A stretch of DNA of 38,070 nt from Candidatus Kapaibacterium sp. (GTDB lineage Bacteria; Bacteroidota; Ignavibacteria; Kapaibacteriales; Kapaibacteriaceae). Position numbers and translations under genes: made by a program. The DNA lies in the NCBI GenBank assembly GCA_030833725.1, contig JAURGP010000019.1:1-38070 (forward strand), in the 5' to 3' direction. Below the pieces are notes generated by a model. It saw only the letters and a list, made by a program, of their open reading frames with translations. It did no database searches and was not told the origin of the DNA. Positions 25,025 to 32,319 of this stretch are shown piece after piece (the stretch's first letter is position 1; each line of letters starts with the position of its first letter).

Positions 25025-26509
25025 ATGGCCTCACGATCGACCGCCAAGAGCGGATCCGGAAAGAAGACGTCTTCCTCAACGGCAGCGTCGGCTATCCCTC
25101 ATGGCTCCCAACCATTCCTGCAGTCGGTGAACCACTACTTCGACAAGGCTGCACAACACCTCCCCCACTCGAAGGGTCTGATTGAACAGATCCGCGTGTG
25201 CAACTCCGTCTACCAGATGCAGTTTCCGGTGCGCATCAACGGAGAGATTCAAGTGATCCAGGCGTACCGTGCCGAACACAGTCACCATAAGCTGCCGTGT
25301 AAAGGTGGCATCCGGTATGCTGATTCGGTGGACCAACAGGAAGTGGAAGCCCTAGCAGCACTGATGACGTACAAGTGTGCGGTCGTAGATGTGCCGTTTG
25401 GTGGCGGCAAGGGTGGAATCAAGATCAATCCCAAGAACTACACCGTTGATGAACTCGAGCGCATTACGCGTCGCTACACCGTCGAGCTGATCAAGAAGAA
25501 CTTCATCGGCCCGGAAGTAGACGTACCGGCGCCGGACTACGGCACTGGTCCTCGCGAAATGGCCTGGATTGCTGATACGTACCAGACGTTCGAGAAGGAC
25601 AACATCAATGCATTAGCGTGTACCACCGGCAAGCCTGTAGGCCAAGGTGGCGTACGTGGTCGGACAGCAGCCACGGGCCGCGGTCTGTTCTTTTCGGTTC
25701 GCGAGGCCGTCAATGACAGCGCTCTGATGAAGAAGTTGGGTATGACAACGGGCTTTGCTGACAAGCGCGTAGTTGTACAGGGATTTGGCAACGTGGGATA
25801 CCACGCGGCCAAGTTTCTTCAGGAAGGTGGAGCTACGGTGATCGGTATCATCGAGTACGATGGAGCCGTTGTAAACCCAAAAGGTATTGATGTGGAGGCC
25901 TTGGTTGCCCATCGCAATGCAACAGGTTCGATCACGAAGTTCCCCGGCGGCAAAACCATCAAGGACGCAGCATCCGTCCTCGAGCTGGATTGCGAGATTC
26001 TGGTTCCCGCTGCACTTGAATCGCAGATCTACAAGGAGAATGCACCTCGCATTAAAGCGAAGTTGATCGCCGAAGGTGCAAATGGACCAATCACCTCACA
26101 TGCCGAAGAGATCCTGCTCAAGAAGGGCGTCTTCGTGATGCCGGACATGTACGTCAACGCCGGTGGTGTTGTGGTATCGTACTTCGAGTGGTTGAAGAAC
26201 ATCTCTCACGTCCGCTTCGGTCGCATGGATAAGCGCTTTGAGGAGGGATCCAACACCCGCATGATCGATACCATCGAGAAGATGACAGGGAAGTCGCTCA
26301 CGATGAGCGAGCGCTCGATCATCGCACGTGGTGCTGATGAAGAGGACATTGTGAACTCCGGACTAGAAGACACGATGATCGGTGCCTACCACGCCATCAT
26401 GGATACGCTCCGCTCCAGCAAGAAGATCAACGACATGCGTACGGCAGCCTTTGTGAACTCCGTGAACAAGATCGCCGAGTCGTACCTACAGCTGGGCATC
26501 TTCCCGTAA
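25025..26509 (+). CDS. gdhA: Glu/Leu/Phe/Val dehydrogenase, probably glutamate dehydrogenase
   Basis: Oxidative deamination of glutamate to 2-oxoglutarate or the reverse. 494 residues, about 40-50 more than bacterial short forms because of a Ser/Lys/Ala-rich N-terminal stretch (residues 1-25). The substrate domain shows KLPCKGGIRYA (K93), then K117, and the catalytic K129 in PFGGGKGGIK. VPAPDYGTG follows, and the dinucleotide fold VVQGFGNVGYHAAKFL begins near 245. The low-complexity head could be mis-called, but no better start is visible. It stands 55 nt after hppD and probably shares its message, accepting amino groups from the transaminase. It ends before a strong bidirectional terminator. 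Confidence 0.93.
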   Translation: MASRSTAKSGSGKKTSSSTAASAIPHGSQPFLQSVNHYFDKAAQHLPHSKGLIEQIRVCNSVYQMQFPVRINGEIQVIQAYRAEHSHHKLPCKGGIRYADSVDQQEVEALAALMTYKCAVVDVPFGGGKGGIKINPKNYTVDELERITRRYTVELIKKNFIGPEVDVPAPDYGTGPREMAWIADTYQTFEKDNINALACTTGKPVGQGGVRGRTAATGRGLFFSVREAVNDSALMKKLGMTTGFADKRVVVQGFGNVGYHAAKFLQEGGATVIGIIEYDGAVVNPKGIDVEALVAHRNATGSITKFPGGKTIKDAASVLELDCEILVPAALESQIYKENAPRIKAKLIAEGANGPITSHAEEILLKKGVFVMPDMYVNAGGVVVSYFEWLKNISHVRFGRMDKRFEEGSNTRMIDTIEKMTGKSLTMSERSIIARGADEEDIVNSGLEDTMIGAYHAIMDTLRSSKKINDMRTAAFVNSVNKIAESYLQLGIFP

Positions 26510-26538
26510 CCGCACTTCTATAGATCATCACCCAACGA

Positions 26539-26572
26539 AAAAGGGCATCTCACGAACGTGAGATGCCCTTTT
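26539..26572. terminator. Strong bidirectional terminator
   Basis: AAAAGGGCATCTCACG and its exact complement CGTGAGATGCCCTTTT flank a tiny centre, giving a long perfect stem with A-run before and T-run after on both strands. It sits between the convergent ends of gdhA (26509) and the Ig-repeat gene (26595), serving both. Confidence 0.92.
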
Positions 26573-26594
26573 CTTCGTTGACGCTCGATCGTAC

Positions 26595-29042
26595 TTATTC
26601 TACGATGACCTTGACGACCTGTGTAGACAGCCCTTGTTCAATCACGAGAACGTATACGCCAGCAGCGAGACGCGCGCCGGATAGATCGCGACCGTCCCAG
26701 CGAGCCTCGCCCGTTCCGTTGAGCGAGACAAGGCGATTGCCTACCACGGAGTGCACGTGCACGGTAAGGGGCTGCAGGCTAGCAGTGCGAATGATCAGTT
26801 CATCCCGCATCGGATTTGGCGACACCTGCAATCCGTCGATGACCGTCACATCCTCTTCAACCGATGACAACACGCCGTCGCGCTTCAGCGCCACGCGTAT
26901 GTCACCTGCTGTGGTCTGCATCACCACCGTGGCCTCACCATCGCTATCCTGCACGGAGGTGATACATACACGGACGTTCTGCCCCGAGGTTCCCTCGATT
27001 GGCAGCGTAACGTCGTCGGCCAGCGTGTAGGAGGCCGCTGCAGGGCCCTCAAACGTCACCGCCGTAATCTGGTAACTTGGACATGGCACAGCTGCCATGG
27101 TCACACACTTCGTCGGTCCGAGCTGCACAGGGAAGGATACGGTATCAGCCAGCGACCTTGCTACTTCCTGGCCGTTGGCACCAACCGTCATCGAGAGATT
27201 GCCAGCTGCCTCGGTGAATTCGATGGTGACCGACTGTGGGCCAGCACCAGATGCTCGGAAGGTGATCTCCGCTCCCGTGGACGCTCCGGGCTCAATTGTG
27301 AGCGGGAAGGTAACGCCAGAAATCACTGCAGCACCAGCGGGGGTTATGGTTGCTCCGGTCACGGTAATGGCCGTGCCACCCGTGTTCTGCAGCAGCCCTG
27401 CCACCGTGGTATCTACAACATCGCACATTGGAATGTTGCCGAGATCAATCGCTTCAACGGCTAGGGCAAACACACCAGGACCAGCAACATCCGACACCGT
27501 GACTTCTACTTCGTTGCTCGGCACCGTGGCGCACTCATTGATCACGTTCACGTAGTACGTACCCGCGTCATCCTTAGACGCGGCGGCCTTGGCGTAGATG
27601 GCCTTGGTAGCTCCAGCGATGGCCGTTCCATTGCGATACCACTGATACGTCAAACCAACACCTGCAGCCGTAACACTCAGGACCAAGTCCTGACCAACAG
27701 TCAGGTTCGCACGGCGTGGTTGCAGGTTGATGGTGGGCCCTGTAATCACTTCGATCGTCACACCATCGGAGAGTGCCGCAGGTGGACAAGCCCCTTGCAC
27801 TCGACAGCGATACGTACCCTTCTGCTGGATACTGATGCCTGTGAGCGTCAGTGTAGGTTCGTTGGCTCCATCAATGTCCACACCGTTGCGCGTCCACTGA
27901 TAGAACAGGTCTGATCCAGTTGCCGTCACGGACAGTGTTACCGTCTGATCCTGACACACCGTATCCCCCACCGGTTGGCTTGTGATCTCAGGCGGCGTGT
28001 TCACAGTGAGCGTCACTTCATTCGACGATACAGTTTGGTTGCACGACGTAGCCTCGCACACATACGTGCCGGCGTCGTCAGCCGATGCACCAACAATTCG
28101 CAGCACACCAGTGGTAGCTCCAGCAATGGTCTGGCCGTTCTTCTTCCAGGCATAGATCACATCACTACCGTTGGCACCAGCCACGATCTGTGCTGTTGCA
28201 CCAACGCACACTTCCGTGTTTTCGGGCTGCGTGACGAATGATGGTCCAGCCAGAATGGTGAACGTGTTCGTCGTGGCAAGAACGTCACCATTCGAAACGT
28301 CGACAAGGCGCATCCGGTAGGTACTTGCTGGGGCAAGACTCGTAGGAATCGTATACACGAATTGCCCAGCATCCCCCGCCACTGATGAGACCGCCGTGGT
28401 GACGGTGGTGAAGTTGTCGGACGAGACCTCGACGCGCATGTTCGAGATGCCTGTTTGCGTCCAGGTAAGCGTTACCGATGCACCTTGACAGTACGTGCCA
28501 CCCGTTGGTGCCGTGATCGTAGCTCCGTTCACTGAAATGCTAACGGTCTTGGTATTCCAGATGTCACCACCGTTGGTTCCATCGCCGTTTACGGCATTGC
28601 CGGCAATCGCCACGGTGTAGACCCCGTGGGTGTTTGGTGCCGTCCACGTAAAGGCAAAATCAGCGCCATCATTGGCATCGAACATCTTCGTCTGGGTGTG
28701 CGCCAACTGGGTCCCCGTAGTGGAGATTCCGTTACCTGCCTGGAAGGTACCCGATACGGCATTCGCTGGCGACAGAATCGCTAGGTTAAACCCGGCACCC
28801 AGCACCGACGCCGTAGAGTTGGCAACACGCACGGTGAAGTTTCCTGTCGTTCCAGCCTTGAGTGATCCGGGGCCGGTCAGAGTAAGCTCCGTACTGGACG
28901 TAGCCGTACCACCATGACAACCAATTCCACCACAGCCATTTTGGTACTGACCGGTTATACCGTTGGACCGGGCCAACACTGTACCAGTAGCACCTGCAAC
29001 TAGGGCAACCACCACGGTTGCTACGAGGGAACGAAAGATCAT
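26595..29042 (-). CDS. Exported Ig-repeat protein with a choice-of-anchor/Reelin-like N-terminal domain and T9SS sorting domain
   Basis: 815 residues. AAGGAG 5 nt before the ATG supports the start. Signal peptide MIFRSLVATVVVALVAGATG; then C37-GGIG-C42-H43, a CX4CH motif. Residues 45-165 (LTLTGPGSLKAGTTGNFTV, TWTAPNTHGVYTVAIAGNAVNGDG) look like the Reeler-like choice-of-anchor V domain. Several Ig-like domains follow (about 175-520), with repeated C-DDAGTYVCEA, Q-KGTYRCRV and DDAGTYYVNV ends and pairs of cysteines. Next is an ASPM/HYDIN-like segment (LGNIPMCDVVDTTVAGLLQNTGG). The sorting domain is 736-815 (SPNPMRDELIIR, WDGRDLSGARLAAGVYVLVI). It is probably a surface adhesin-like protein, perhaps redox-active if the CX4CH binds haem. 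Transcribed alone. Confidence 0.88.
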   Translation of the reverse strand: MIFRSLVATVVVALVAGATGTVLARSNGITGQYQNGCGGIGCHGGTATSSTELTLTGPGSLKAGTTGNFTVRVANSTASVLGAGFNLAILSPANAVSGTFQAGNGISTTGTQLAHTQTKMFDANDGADFAFTWTAPNTHGVYTVAIAGNAVNGDGTNGGDIWNTKTVSISVNGATITAPTGGTYCQGASVTLTWTQTGISNMRVEVSSDNFTTVTTAVSSVAGDAGQFVYTIPTSLAPASTYRMRLVDVSNGDVLATTNTFTILAGPSFVTQPENTEVCVGATAQIVAGANGSDVIYAWKKNGQTIAGATTGVLRIVGASADDAGTYVCEATSCNQTVSSNEVTLTVNTPPEITSQPVGDTVCQDQTVTLSVTATGSDLFYQWTRNGVDIDGANEPTLTLTGISIQQKGTYRCRVQGACPPAALSDGVTIEVITGPTINLQPRRANLTVGQDLVLSVTAAGVGLTYQWYRNGTAIAGATKAIYAKAAASKDDAGTYYVNVINECATVPSNEVEVTVSDVAGPGVFALAVEAIDLGNIPMCDVVDTTVAGLLQNTGGTAITVTGATITPAGAAVISGVTFPLTIEPGASTGAEITFRASGAGPQSVTIEFTEAAGNLSMTVGANGQEVARSLADTVSFPVQLGPTKCVTMAAVPCPSYQITAVTFEGPAAASYTLADDVTLPIEGTSGQNVRVCITSVQDSDGEATVVMQTTAGDIRVALKRDGVLSSVEEDVTVIDGLQVSPNPMRDELIIRTASLQPLTVHVHSVVGNRLVSLNGTGEARWDGRDLSGARLAAGVYVLVIEQGLSTQVVKVIVE

Positions 29043-29102
29043 AGGGACTCCTTACTGAATAAAATGCAGCTGCAACAGGATAAACTAACCATTACACTGC
29101 GG

Positions 29103-29133
29103 CAAAGTTTCATCATGTTGGCGTACCGTCCAA
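29103..29133 (-). promoter_or_regulatory. Predicted promoter of the Ig-repeat gene
   Basis: On the minus strand TTG (29133-29131), 20 nt, AAACTTTG (29110-29103), one base off TAnnTTTG. It starts directly after the T-run of the YceI-gene terminator and leaves a leader of about 55 nt before the ATG at 29042. Confidence 0.5.
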
Positions 29134-29134
29134 C

Positions 29135-29166
29135 AAAAAAGGCCAGCAAGAGCTAGCTCGCTGGCC
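29135..29166 (-). terminator. Intrinsic terminator after the YceI-like gene
   Basis: A GGCCAGC / GCTGGCC stem encloses GAGCTAGCTC (itself a palindrome), and TTTTTT follows on the minus strand at 29140-29135. The hairpin lies 23 nt after the stop at 29190. On the plus strand no T-run follows, so it works in one direction. Confidence 0.88.
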
Positions 29167-29189
29167 TCAAAAAAAGACTGGATCGCTTC

Positions 29190-29840
29190 CTACTGGACGT
29201 TTGCGAAGAAGTTGGTCTTCACGTCGATCGTCTTACCAACCTTGGTGCCAATCACATCGCCCTTGCCCTGTACGCCGAAGTCTGCCAGGGCCACGGTGAA
29301 GTTCGCTGTGATCAAGGCCAGGTTACCTGGTGCACGCTTAGCCGATTCTGCCGAAGCAGGTACCCACGTGATCACCACGTCGGCGGTAAGGGGCTTGGTG
29401 ACGCCGTGCATGGTAAAGGTACCAACGGCCTTGGCTGTAGCCACGTAGCGACCGTCCTGCATCGTGGCCTTGACGTTTGTGAGGCTCTTAAAGATGGCAC
29501 TGATGGTAGGATACTTCTCGGCATCCAGCCACGTGCTGCTGTACATGTGCTCGTCGCGCTTGGCAATGGCCGTCTTCATGGACGTCACCTGAACAGTGAA
29601 CTCGCCCTTCGTCATTTCCAAGTTTGTCGGGTCGAGCTGAAAGCGGCCCGTAACCTCATCGGCTGTACCATGGATTTCCTCGACGGGCATGACGCTGTGG
29701 AACGTAATGCCATTCTTACCCACGGCGTTATTGAGAGAATACGTTTCAGACTTCCCCTTAACGCTTGAGAAACCGGTTCCGGCAAATGCAGCTGTTGCGG
29801 CAATCAGTGCCACTAGAAGGACATTCAACATGCGACGCAT
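29190..29840 (-). CDS. YceI-like periplasmic protein
   Basis: 216 residues. Signal peptide MRRMLNVLLVALIAATAAFA, then the YceI lipocalin-like beta barrel: residues 80-100 read EFTVQVTSMKTAIAKRDEHM, with STWLDAEKYPTISAIFKS and FTMHGVTKPLTADVV following. Members bind polyisoprenoid or amphipathic ligands; their physiological role is often unclear, with links to stress and membrane state. GAGG lies 7 nt before the ATG. It is 26 nt after the cysteine desulfurase stop, so probably the last gene of that unit, ending at the terminator 29135-29166. Confidence 0.9.
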   Translation of the reverse strand: MRRMLNVLLVALIAATAAFAGTGFSSVKGKSETYSLNNAVGKNGITFHSVMPVEEIHGTADEVTGRFQLDPTNLEMTKGEFTVQVTSMKTAIAKRDEHMYSSTWLDAEKYPTISAIFKSLTNVKATMQDGRYVATAKAVGTFTMHGVTKPLTADVVITWVPASAESAKRAPGNLALITANFTVALADFGVQGKGDVIGTKVGKTIDVKTNFFANVQ

Positions 29841-29866
29841 ACTTCAACCTCGAAAAGTGTGTGGAA

Positions 29867-31009
29867 TCAATTGTGTGTTGTCACACGCAATCTACGAATC
29901 ACATCGGTAATGATTGCAATGGCCTGATCGATCTCCTGCTCGGTCGTGCCCTTACCCACGGAGCAGCGGATGGCAGCCTTCGCTTCCGCCTTGTCGCGAC
30001 CCAGCGCCAGCAGAACATGGGATGCCTGCAAACTTCCCGAGACGCAGGCACTACCGTTGGACACGGCAACACCACGCATATCGAGCATTTGGAGAATTGC
30101 CTCGCCATCCAGATCAGCAGCATCTTCGAAGGACACGTTCAAGATGTGCGGAGCGCGACCCTCAACGGGCGTATTGACGTGGATCAACGGGACATGCGCA
30201 CGTAGGCCAGCTTCAAGCCGGTCGATTAACTGCTGCATGGACCGCACATTCTGCACCATTTCCTGCACTGCATATCTCGCTGCATGCTGGAGTCCAACAA
30301 TCAACGCTACGGGCTCGGTTCCCGCCCTGCGGTTACGCTCCTGTCCACCACCCTGCTGATGGGCTTTGAAGTCGATGCCCTTGCGAATGAACAATGCTCC
30401 CACGCCCTTCGGACCATTGATTTTGTGTCCTGAAATCGTGGCAAAATCAACGCCGAGATTGCTGAGATGTACGGGGACCTTCCCGAACGACTGGACGGCA
30501 TCGGTATGCAGTAGTGCATCCGGTATGCTGGCACGGATGTCGGCAAGGGGCTGAACGGTGCCAGTTTCGTTGTTGATGTGCATCACGCACACCAGCTGCC
30601 GAGCGCGATTGTAGGTGGCAAGGTCTTCGAGCACCACACGACCGTCCGTGCCAACTCTGATTTCCGACACGTCGATGCCAAGACGCTGCATTGCCTGAGC
30701 CGGATGGATCACCGCATGGTGTTCAATCGCCGAATACGCGATATGATCTACCAATCCGGACTCCATGGCACAGCTATGGATGACGGCGTTGTTTGACTCG
30801 GTACCGCCACTGGTGAAGATCACTTCGGCTGGATGTGCTCCTATCAACTGTGCCACTTCAGCACGCGCATCCTCGATTGCTAAGCGAGCCGCGCGTCCGG
30901 ATTGGTAGATACTCGAGGCGTTTCCGAAGTTGTCGCGAAGCCACGGCAGCATGGCCTCTAGGACACGTTCGTCCAGCGGAGTTGTAGCGCTATGGTCGAG
31001 GTAGATCAT
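29867..31009 (-). CDS. Cysteine desulfurase, NifS/IscS family
   Basis: PLP enzyme releasing sulphur from cysteine as a persulphide for iron-sulphur clusters, thiamine or tRNA thiolation. 380 residues. PLP lysine K196 in SGHKINGPKGVG; catalytic cysteine C322 in NGSACVSGS, in the group I loop form. YLDHSATTP, TSGGTESNN and HINNETG are standard motifs. No iscU, sufBCD or tRNA thiolase is present here, so which acceptor it serves is open. The ATG overlaps the stop of the Na/phosphate cotransporter gene (ATGA). Symbols iscS or nifS would over-claim its role. Another desulfurase elsewhere in the genome is possible. Confidence 0.92.
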   Translation of the reverse strand: MIYLDHSATTPLDERVLEAMLPWLRDNFGNASSIYQSGRAARLAIEDARAEVAQLIGAHPAEVIFTSGGTESNNAVIHSCAMESGLVDHIAYSAIEHHAVIHPAQAMQRLGIDVSEIRVGTDGRVVLEDLATYNRARQLVCVMHINNETGTVQPLADIRASIPDALLHTDAVQSFGKVPVHLSNLGVDFATISGHKINGPKGVGALFIRKGIDFKAHQQGGGQERNRRAGTEPVALIVGLQHAARYAVQEMVQNVRSMQQLIDRLEAGLRAHVPLIHVNTPVEGRAPHILNVSFEDAADLDGEAILQMLDMRGVAVSNGSACVSGSLQASHVLLALGRDKAEAKAAIRCSVGKGTTEQEIDQAIAIITDVIRRLRVTTHN

Positions 31010-31971
31010 CGTACCACCACAGGTGCATCATCTGGAATCCAGCGTTCAAGGACACGCCTAAATGGCGTAAACAGCAGTAGGACGATCACCACCGTCACCA
31101 CGTTGAAGATCAGATGGCCATGGGCCAGCTGCATGGCGTCCGAACCTGGTAGCAGGTGCAACAGTTCCGCAAACCAACGCACGACGGGCAGAAAGATCAG
31201 CACGCCCACCACGTTAAAGCCGATATGAGCCCATGCTGTGCGTTTGGCGGCCTTCGACATGCCACGTGAAGCAATCCACGTGGTAGCACACGTACCGGCA
31301 TTCGATCCCATGACAATTCCCAACCCTGCTTCGAAGGATAGAACGTGACTCTGCACCAGTACGACGGCTAAGCCGGTCGAAACGGAACTTGATTGAATGA
31401 TTGCCGTCAGCACCATGCCGACCAACACAAACGAGTACGGATCATCCAGCCGTCGCAGGACCGACATCGCCGCATCCAGATGAGCCAGTGGCTCCAGCGC
31501 GGCAGCGACAACGTTTAGCCCAAAGAAGACGAAGCCAAACGTGAAGATCACCCGTCCCGCATGCTTGGCTTTTCCGGGAAGTAGCGAGACAAGAAAGCCG
31601 AGAGCCAGCATGTACGTACCCCAGTCAATGGCTCGCAGGGCAACGAGTTGACTCGTAATCGTTGTGCCAATATTGGCACCAAGGATCACCGGGATCGACT
31701 TGACAAACGTGAGAACGCCGGACTCTACCAGACTGAGAACCACGACCGACACCGACGTGCTCGACTGGACGATCGCCGTAGACACCGCGCCCGTGAGGAC
31801 ACCTCGTAACCGCGATGCCGTCAGCTGAGCAAACACGCGCTGCGTCCGTTCACCGGAAACGCGGGTGACTTCGCGCGTGAATTGCTCCAAGCCGTAGAGG
31901 AACAATCCAACGCCCGCGATCACCGCTCCAATGATGCGGAGCAGCTCAACGTAGGTGCCATACTCACTCAT
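31006..31971 (-). CDS. Na+/phosphate cotransporter family (NptA/PhoU-less form)
   Basis: Inner-membrane carrier of the NptA/SLC34-like family, which takes up phosphate with sodium. 321 residues, only the membrane part; many relatives of about 550 residues add a PhoU domain, absent here. The two inverted halves are seen as repeats: QSSTS at 69-73 and QSSSV at 193-197, each followed by a loop, GANIGTT (98-104) and GSNAGTC (222-228). About eight hydrophobic helices are visible, the first at 12-28. The ATG overlaps the stop of the 85-residue gene, and its own stop overlaps the desulfurase (ATGA twice). Transport of another anion is possible. Confidence 0.9.
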   Translation of the reverse strand: MSEYGTYVELLRIIGAVIAGVGLFLYGLEQFTREVTRVSGERTQRVFAQLTASRLRGVLTGAVSTAIVQSSTSVSVVVLSLVESGVLTFVKSIPVILGANIGTTITSQLVALRAIDWGTYMLALGFLVSLLPGKAKHAGRVIFTFGFVFFGLNVVAAALEPLAHLDAAMSVLRRLDDPYSFVLVGMVLTAIIQSSSVSTGLAVVLVQSHVLSFEAGLGIVMGSNAGTCATTWIASRGMSKAAKRTAWAHIGFNVVGVLIFLPVVRWFAELLHLLPGSDAMQLAHGHLIFNVVTVVIVLLLFTPFRRVLERWIPDDAPVVVR

Positions 31972-32225
31972 GTAGCACGCCCGAGCCCCTTGTACAGGTC
32001 GAACTTTGCTGAGTAGAGCACGATGTTGAGGTCGGCATCTCGCAGCGTTCCACCGGAAGGCGAGTAAAAGAATTCTGCTCGTCGACTCGTTGCTTCCTTT
32101 GCCAGTTGACCGTGGTCATCTACGTAGAACGACAGCCGTCGATAACCCAGTATCTCGTCGGCCTGAGCCGCCTGCTCCAGCAGATGCTCCGGACTATACA
32201 CGTAGAGGTCGGTTGACGCGTCCAT
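31968..32225 (-). CDS. 85-residue protein of unknown function
   Basis: Starts at ATG 32225 with AAGGG upstream; a longer in-frame form from 32372 would run through the secA promoter and is rejected. The product is soluble and acidic to neutral with no signal peptide or helix pairs: DLYVYSPEHLLEQAAQADE, then RRLSFYVDDHGQLAKEA and RRAEFFYSPSGGTLRDADLNIVLYSAKFDLYKGLG. The last part repeats a Y-S pattern and looks like a beta strand-turn fold. I recognise no family. It is coupled by ATGA overlap to the Na/phosphate carrier and is first gene of the four-gene unit, so a regulatory or accessory role for the carrier is possible, by context only. Confidence 0.75.
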   Translation of the reverse strand: MDASTDLYVYSPEHLLEQAAQADEILGYRRLSFYVDDHGQLAKEATSRRAEFFYSPSGGTLRDADLNIVLYSAKFDLYKGLGRAT

Positions 32226-32264
32226 AGGCCCTTTGTTAGGAGGTTTTTTCTGTGAGGATGCCCT

Positions 32265-32282
32265 CAAATTACGGTAATTTTG
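32265..32282. promoter_or_regulatory. Palindromic overlapping divergent -7 boxes
   Basis: CAAATTACGGTAATTTTG is nearly palindromic. Read on plus it gives TAATTTTG (32275-32282), an exact TAnnTTTG match 37 nt before the secA ATG. Read on minus it gives GTAATTTG (32272-32265), a weaker match 39 nt before the 85-residue gene. Clear TTG elements are missing on both sides. Confidence 0.4.
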
Positions 32283-32319
32283 CCCCCTTGATTGTTTTCC
32301 ACGTGAACACCGAACCTGC

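Noticed and set aside
29868-29893. A GTGTG/CACAC stem at the end of the desulfurase gene as a terminator
   Set aside because: The stem is short with a bulge, overlaps coding sequence and lacks a T-run; the clear terminator lies after the YceI gene.
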